Assembly (NCBI GenBank): GCA_022508445.1
Contig: JAFLVG010000001.1
Coordinates: 248,001-312,000, forward strand
Length of the DNA stretch: 64,000 bases
Origin: Clostridiales bacterium
GTDB lineage: Bacteria; Bacillota; Clostridia; Christensenellales; Pumilibacteraceae
Direction: 5' to 3'
Positions within the stretch are counted from its first letter, which is position 1; each line of letters begins with the position of its first letter. The position numbers were made by a program, and so were the translations under genes. Of this stretch, positions 59,598 through 64,000 are shown piece by piece. A model generated the notes under the pieces. The model did not search any database. It saw nothing but the letters and a program-made list of their open reading frames with translations, and was not told the origin of the DNA.

Positions 59598-60959
59598 ATG
59601 GATTTGACCTACAAGAAGAAGAACATTTATGCCGCCGCGGACGAGGCAGAGCGCAAGCGCATTTTCGAGTACTGCGAAGGCTACAAGAAATTCCTCGACA
59701 ACGGCAAGACCGAACGCGAGGCGGTTGCCGAAGCAATCAAGATGGCGAAGAAGAACGGTTACAAGCCGTACACGCTGGGCGACAAGATTTCAAAGGGCGA
59801 CAAGCTGTACTACAACAACCGCGGCAAGAGCCTTTTCCTTTTGCGCGCAGGCACTGCGGACATAGCCAAAAACGGCGTGCGCATTCTCGTTGCGCACGTT
59901 GACAGCCCGAGGCTCGACCTCAAACAAGTGCCGCTTTACGAAAAATCGGATATCGCGTTTTTGAAAACGCACTATTACGGCGGCATCAAAAAATATCATT
60001 GGCTGACGATTCCGCTTGCTCTGCACGGCGTTGTCGTATTAAAAGACGGCAAGACTGTAAACGTCAATATCGGCGAGGCCGAAACCGATCCCGTTTTCTA
60101 CATAACAGATCTTTTACCTCACCTTTCGCAAGAGCTCAACACCAAAACAATTGCGGAAGGCTTCAAGGCCGAAAACCTCAATCTAATCGTCGGCGGCATG
60201 CCTGCGCACGGCGAAGAAACAGACGCCGTTAAAAAAGGCGTTCTCGCTCTTCTCAACGAAAAGTACGGCATGACCGAAGAGGACTTTTTGAGCGCCGAGC
60301 TTGAAGCGGTCCCTGCCGTCAAAGCCAAGGATGTCGGACTCGACCGCGCGTTTATAGCAAGCTACGGCCATGACGACAGCGTTTGCGCCTACCCCGAAAT
60401 TACCGCGACGCTCCAAACCGAAACCGACCAGACCGTCCTTACCATTCTCGCCGACAAGGAGGAAATCGGCTCGGAAGGCAACACCGGCATGCAATGCATT
60501 CTCATTCACGACATTTTGGACGAGATCGCAAAAAGCTACGGCGTCAATCCGGCGGTTCTTCGCGAACATTCAATGTGCATTTCAGCCGACGTGACTGCGG
60601 CATATGATCCCACTTTTGCCTCGGCGTTCGAAGAAATGAACGTCGGGCTCGTAAGCCGCGGCGTCACCATGAACAAGTTTACCGGCGCGCGCGGCAAGTC
60701 TGGCTCGAACGACGCGTCCGCAGAGTTCGTGGGCTACCTTCGCGGCGTGTTCGACAAAGCCAACGTCGTTTGGCAGACGGGCGAGCTCGGAAGAGTCGAT
60801 CTCGGCGGAGGCGGAACTGTTGCAAAGTACATCGCCAAAAACAATATAGACACAGTGGATATGGGCGTACCCGTACTCTCCATGCACGCGCCCTACGAGC
60901 TTGTTTCAAAAGCCGATATCTATTCGGCGCACCTGGCATTTGCGGCATTCATAAAATAG
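59598..60959 (+). CDS. M18 family aspartyl aminopeptidase
   Basis: 453 aa from the ATG at 59598. A dodecameric di-zinc enzyme releasing N-terminal acidic residues from peptides. Metal ligands are in ILVAHVDSPRLDLK, SYGHDDSVCAYPE, ILADKEEIGSEGNTG, the aspartate in SADVTAAYDP and the histidine in VLSMHAPYELVS. YYGGIKKYHWLTIPLALHG is typical of the bacterial branch. Cytosolic peptide turnover. Ends in a strong terminator. Confidence 0.95.
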   Translation: MDLTYKKKNIYAAADEAERKRIFEYCEGYKKFLDNGKTEREAVAEAIKMAKKNGYKPYTLGDKISKGDKLYYNNRGKSLFLLRAGTADIAKNGVRILVAHVDSPRLDLKQVPLYEKSDIAFLKTHYYGGIKKYHWLTIPLALHGVVVLKDGKTVNVNIGEAETDPVFYITDLLPHLSQELNTKTIAEGFKAENLNLIVGGMPAHGEETDAVKKGVLALLNEKYGMTEEDFLSAELEAVPAVKAKDVGLDRAFIASYGHDDSVCAYPEITATLQTETDQTVLTILADKEEIGSEGNTGMQCILIHDILDEIAKSYGVNPAVLREHSMCISADVTAAYDPTFASAFEEMNVGLVSRGVTMNKFTGARGKSGSNDASAEFVGYLRGVFDKANVVWQTGELGRVDLGGGGTVAKYIAKNNIDTVDMGVPVLSMHAPYELVSKADIYSAHLAFAAFIK

Positions 60960-60977
60960 TAAAGCAAAATTAAAAAC

Positions 60978-61017
60978 AAAAATCCGAGCGTAATCTTACG
61001 TTACGCTCGGATTTTTT
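60978..61017. terminator. Terminator between aminopeptidase and DUF885 genes
   Basis: AAAATCCGAGCGTAA pairs with TTACGCTCGGATTTT across a seven-base loop, with A/T runs on both sides. Confidence 0.9.
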
Positions 61018-61043
61018 ATTTGCTTATTTGCTTCATTTTACAG

Positions 61044-62921
61044 CTATGCCGCGGACTTTTTCTTTGATACAAACGATGACGTTATGCTCTTTGCGCGGTC
61101 GAGCGTAGGCGCAAAACCTTCGGAAAGCAACGCACGGTTAAACTCGCATTCGTCGTAACGCTCGCCGAGCGCGGCTTTTGCGCTGTTGTGAAGCTCGACC
61201 ATGACGTGCATACCGTACCCGTAAGGCACATACGCCGCAGGTATTTCCATCAAGCGCTCGACAATCGTTTGTGCATTCTCTCTGTCCTCGCCGAGCTTAA
61301 CCATATCCTCGACGCTATAACCGAAGTAATTGACCATCATATCATTTAACAGACTCGCTACATATCCGGTGAGAGTGGCGTAATAGCTTTCGTTGCAATA
61401 GAGCTTGACCGCCACATCGTCCGTTTCTTCGGCGATATTATTAAGTAGCGCAAGCTCGGTGTAGTTCGCCCAGCCCTCCGAAAAAGCCGAGCAGTTCACG
61501 AGCGTGGCAAGCAGCGAAGTGCCGTTCTCTTTGGCGTTTACGTAAGCGTAAAGATGTCCGGGATAGCCCTCGTGCGCCAAAACGGTTAGGGTTTCGGCAG
61601 GATTGCCGGCGGTCGTATATCCGTTGATTGTTATGCGCTCGGTGGCGTTTTGCTCGTCAATCGGCGAATGCAGGTAGTACGCCAAAGCATTGGATATCTC
61701 TGCGGCGGTGTCGTCCATGTACTTAAACGTTATCTCTGGCATTGATTTCAAATCGGGCACTATTTTTTTGGCGGCGACTTTGAGGTAATCCATCATCTCC
61801 TGCGGTTCGTCCAACCCGAGTAGCGCCTTGTCGCCGTTTTTATATGCCTTGTAATCGTCGAACGCCGCTTTGTTTGTAGTTTCAAGCTGTTCCGCCTGCG
61901 CTTTTGCGGTTTGAAGTCCTGCATTGTATACGACATAAGCTTGGTATATATCGTTGTAAACGGTATACATGTTGACGTTTCTCATGCCCGTTTTCTGCTT
62001 GAACATCCATTCGTAATAAGCTCTGCCTGCATTGCCGTAAGCGGTAAGATAGCTCTCCTCTGTTGTTTCAACGTTGCCTTTATAGCTTTCGAGACCTTGC
62101 GAAAGCTCGCGCACCCCCACCATGAAACAGTCGGTCAGCGCCGCGCTGTATTCGGTTTTGTATCTATCCTTTTCTGTTTCGGACAAGAACGTCGCGCCGT
62201 CTATCATCGACTCGGTCAGCGAGTAAAGATAATAGTCGGTCCCCTGTTTCGCCACCTTATCGAGATAGTCCTGCATGGCGTTGATGGTGTAATCGTAAAG
62301 CGGATATCCGGACTGCGCACGGTCATCGGCAAAATTCAAGTACGAAACGAAAGCGTCCTTTGTGGAGACGGTCAGAGAAAGAAGATTCTTTACGTCGTTC
62401 TCGTTCCTGAACGCATAGTTTTCGCAAGTATCGGCAAAATCGGATACATACCCGCCGGTGGCGTTTATGAAGCTTCCGCCCATGAGTGAAAACTGCGCCG
62501 CGTACTGCGACGAATAGTAATCGTTATATGTGTTGAGCGCGTAATCTATCGCGCGGTAGGTCGCGGCGTCGGCGGCGCCGAGCGCCGAATAGTCAACCTT
62601 ATTCAATTCGCGCTTATAAAGATTTAACAGCATTCTACCGCTGTAAATGTCGTTTTGAGTAACCTTTTCGTAAGTGTACCACTGCGGATTTTCAATCGTA
62701 ACGCCGTAGGACTGTTCGGGGCGTATCGAGCATACATTCCATGTGAACGCGTCATAGCCCACGAGCGAAACCGCGAGCGAGTCCGCGAGCATGTTTAGCT
62801 CATCCGCGCCGTATTCGTAGCTCGGTAGATCGTAGCTACATCCCATAAGTCCGCACGTCGCCGACGGAACAACCATAACAAAGCTCAACACTGTCGCGAT
62901 TGATTTTTTTCTTATTTTCAC
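61044..62921 (-). CDS. DUF885 family lipoprotein, putative metallopeptidase
   Basis: 625 aa with a GTG start at 62921, GGGAG six bases upstream. Signal peptide with lipobox LMGC (Cys28). The DUF885 zinc motif HEGYPGH is in VLAHEGYPGHLYAY, followed by FSEGWANYTELALL; the region resembles thermolysin-like HExxH families. The long N-terminal part is helical. A cell-surface peptidase is likely. It stands alone between two terminators. Confidence 0.9.
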   Translation of the reverse strand: MKIRKKSIATVLSFVMVVPSATCGLMGCSYDLPSYEYGADELNMLADSLAVSLVGYDAFTWNVCSIRPEQSYGVTIENPQWYTYEKVTQNDIYSGRMLLNLYKRELNKVDYSALGAADAATYRAIDYALNTYNDYYSSQYAAQFSLMGGSFINATGGYVSDFADTCENYAFRNENDVKNLLSLTVSTKDAFVSYLNFADDRAQSGYPLYDYTINAMQDYLDKVAKQGTDYYLYSLTESMIDGATFLSETEKDRYKTEYSAALTDCFMVGVRELSQGLESYKGNVETTEESYLTAYGNAGRAYYEWMFKQKTGMRNVNMYTVYNDIYQAYVVYNAGLQTAKAQAEQLETTNKAAFDDYKAYKNGDKALLGLDEPQEMMDYLKVAAKKIVPDLKSMPEITFKYMDDTAAEISNALAYYLHSPIDEQNATERITINGYTTAGNPAETLTVLAHEGYPGHLYAYVNAKENGTSLLATLVNCSAFSEGWANYTELALLNNIAEETDDVAVKLYCNESYYATLTGYVASLLNDMMVNYFGYSVEDMVKLGEDRENAQTIVERLMEIPAAYVPYGYGMHVMVELHNSAKAALGERYDECEFNRALLSEGFAPTLDRAKSITSSFVSKKKSAA

Positions 62922-63124
62922 AGTTTACTCCCGTAATGCGAGAACTCTCTCGTCGGTTTGACCGCCCAAACAGTCACAATCCGAACAAGATATATTATAC
63001 ACAAAAACCGACAAAAGTCAACACAGTACGCCGCAGGCGATAATGACAATGCGGTTTTTACGCGCATTCGTAATTATTTATATATAGTATGTCACGAATA
63101 AACGTATAACATTAAAGGTTACTA

Positions 63125-63157
63125 TTTAAAAACACAGCGAGATTACTCTCGCCGTGT
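63125..63157 (-). terminator. Terminator of the Cthe_2159-like gene
   Basis: On the minus strand ACACGGCGAG/CTCGCTGTGT with one G-T pair and a six-base loop, followed by TTTTTAAAT. Confidence 0.75.
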
Positions 63158-63178
63158 CACTTAATTGCACTTTGGTTA

Positions 63179-64000
63179 TTACCATCTGCCGCCGGGGCCA
63201 CCACTGCCCGGTCCGCCACCGGGAGTGCCGCCACCGGGGAACGTGCTACCCGAAGAGCCCACAGTGGTTATAATCGACGAAACGGTAAAACTCGTCATCT
63301 GCGTACTGCCGCAGTAAATGGAGTAGTTCGAGCCGTTCTTTATATCGGGCGAGCTAATGATTATGGATTGACATTCCTTCTCCACAGTGACGGACACAAG
63401 CGTATTACCGTTGCTGTCGCAAAGCGAAACGACAGAGCTTGCCGAAATTTTGGATTGATGCGCGTAAGATATTACGTACTGCTTGGAATTGCTCGCAGGT
63501 GTTTCTACCATGCCGAGTGTGGAAGTGACAAACAGCATGCCGCCGTTTACGATAATGCCCTTGTCGGCGTCCATACCTGCGTCACCGCCCGACGTGGGAC
63601 CATGTACAGTGACCTTGCCGCCGCTTATGAGAATACTGCCGTTGGAGTCAAGGCCGTCGCCGCTCGAATTAACCGTAATGTCGCCGCCGCTTATGATGAT
63701 ATGCGCGGTGACGCTTTTGTCGTCGCTCGCCGCGTTAATGCCGTCGTCGGACGCGACAAGGCTTATTGTGCCGCCGCTTATCTCCACGTAAGCGCCCTCG
63801 ATTCCCTCGTAGCACTTCGTTATCGTAATATTGCCGCCCGTAATCTTGGTGAGCTTGTCGGAAGTCAGCGCGTCGTCATATGTGGAAATATTAAACGTTC
63901 CGCCCTCTATGAGCAAGTTGCCGCTGTTTGTATGAATTGCGTCGTCTGTACTGTCGATAACGAATGTGCCGTCCGTGATTGCGATTAGATAATCGCCGTC
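63179..64000 (-). CDS. Cthe_2159-like carbohydrate-binding beta-helix protein (N-terminus outside window)
   Basis: The reading frame is open to the right edge; about 273 C-terminal residues are visible. Repeated turns such as DSTDDAIHTNSGNLLIEGGTF, YDDALTSDKLTKITGGNI, ASDDGINAASDDKS and SSGDGLDSNGSILISGGKV build a right-handed beta-helix with calcium-type aspartates, as in the Cthe_2159 family (cellulose and acid-sugar binding). A beta domain and a glycine/proline-rich tail (GGGTPGGGPGSGGPGGRW) follow. Probably exported to bind polysaccharide. Confidence 0.85.
   Translation of the reverse strand, partial: DGDYLIAITDGTFVIDSTDDAIHTNSGNLLIEGGTFNISTYDDALTSDKLTKITGGNITITKCYEGIEGAYVEISGGTISLVASDDGINAASDDKSVTAHIIISGGDITVNSSGDGLDSNGSILISGGKVTVHGPTSGGDAGMDADKGIIVNGGMLFVTSTLGMVETPASNSKQYVISYAHQSKISASSVVSLCDSNGNTLVSVTVEKECQSIIISSPDIKNGSNYSIYCGSTQMTSFTVSSIITTVGSSGSTFPGGGTPGGGPGSGGPGGRW

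Overview
The window is about 64 kb of chromosome from a spore-forming member of the Firmicutes, class Clostridia. The evidence is clostridial-type housekeeping genes (AddA/AddB rather than RecBCD, Mini-RNase III, ThyX, LuxS, an IscU/NifS pair), sporulation-related genes (yyaC, a CotF-type coat protein, a stand-alone Spo0A-C-like domain), many consensus sigma-A promoters and strong intrinsic terminators. A bile salt hydrolase and a starch-degradation cluster point to an animal gut. The exact taxon is not identifiable from sequence reading; an uncultured gut clostridium such as a Christensenellales-like lineage is a guess.

Layout. 1-1.65 kb: rplM-rpsI operon running into a DUF2804 gene cut by the left edge. 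1.8-6 kb: a small Spo0A-C-like protein, purine salvage (hpt and an NCS2 permease), and a membrane protein with ten tandem heptapeptide repeats. 6.2-12.4 kb: addB-addA. 12.4-24.8 kb: a lipoprotein, a RimK-like ATP-grasp ligase, a PAS/histidine kinase/receiver hybrid, a CvpA-like protein with an internal duplication, yyaC, a DJ-1 protein, thiN and several unknowns. 24.8-31.7 kb: two secreted GH13 amylases and a companion lipoprotein. 31.7-35.5 kb: a queuosine-precursor transporter with a radical SAM gene behind a long structured leader, then nifS-iscU-luxS. 35.6-43 kb: a GH3 beta-glucosidase, a RelA/SpoT-domain protein, a flavodoxin-like protein, a beta-lactamase-fold hydrolase and a bile salt hydrolase. 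43.1-47.5 kb: the operon mrnC-thyX-rlmB-tpiA-gpmI. 48.4-48.7 kb: tRNA-Pro and tRNA-Ser.

48.67-53.61 kb is a visibly AT-rich island between the 3' end of tRNA-Ser and a 10-bp copy of that end. It carries a serine-recombinase remnant, a PD-(D/E)XK nuclease overlapping a tRNA-guanine-transglycosylase (TGT/DpdA)-like protein, and two beta-class DNA methyltransferases on the opposite strand. This looks like a restriction-modification system with a base-exchange enzyme added, and is the best candidate for an undescribed system. 53.7-64 kb holds a metallophosphoesterase, CotF, a sirtuin, an MscS channel, an UppS-like protein with an altered metal-binding site, an M18 aminopeptidase, a DUF885 lipoprotein and a Cthe_2159-like protein cut by the right edge.

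A second theme is transcription starts that coincide with start codons. At least six genes have a -35 box, a 16-18 nt spacer and a -10 box followed by 6 or 7 nt and then ATG or GTG, with no Shine-Dalgarno sequence, which predicts leaderless mRNAs; a seventh has the -10 spacing but no clear -35. One further gene, rlmB, has no ATG, GTG or TTG where its start must be, and an ATA codon sits in that place.
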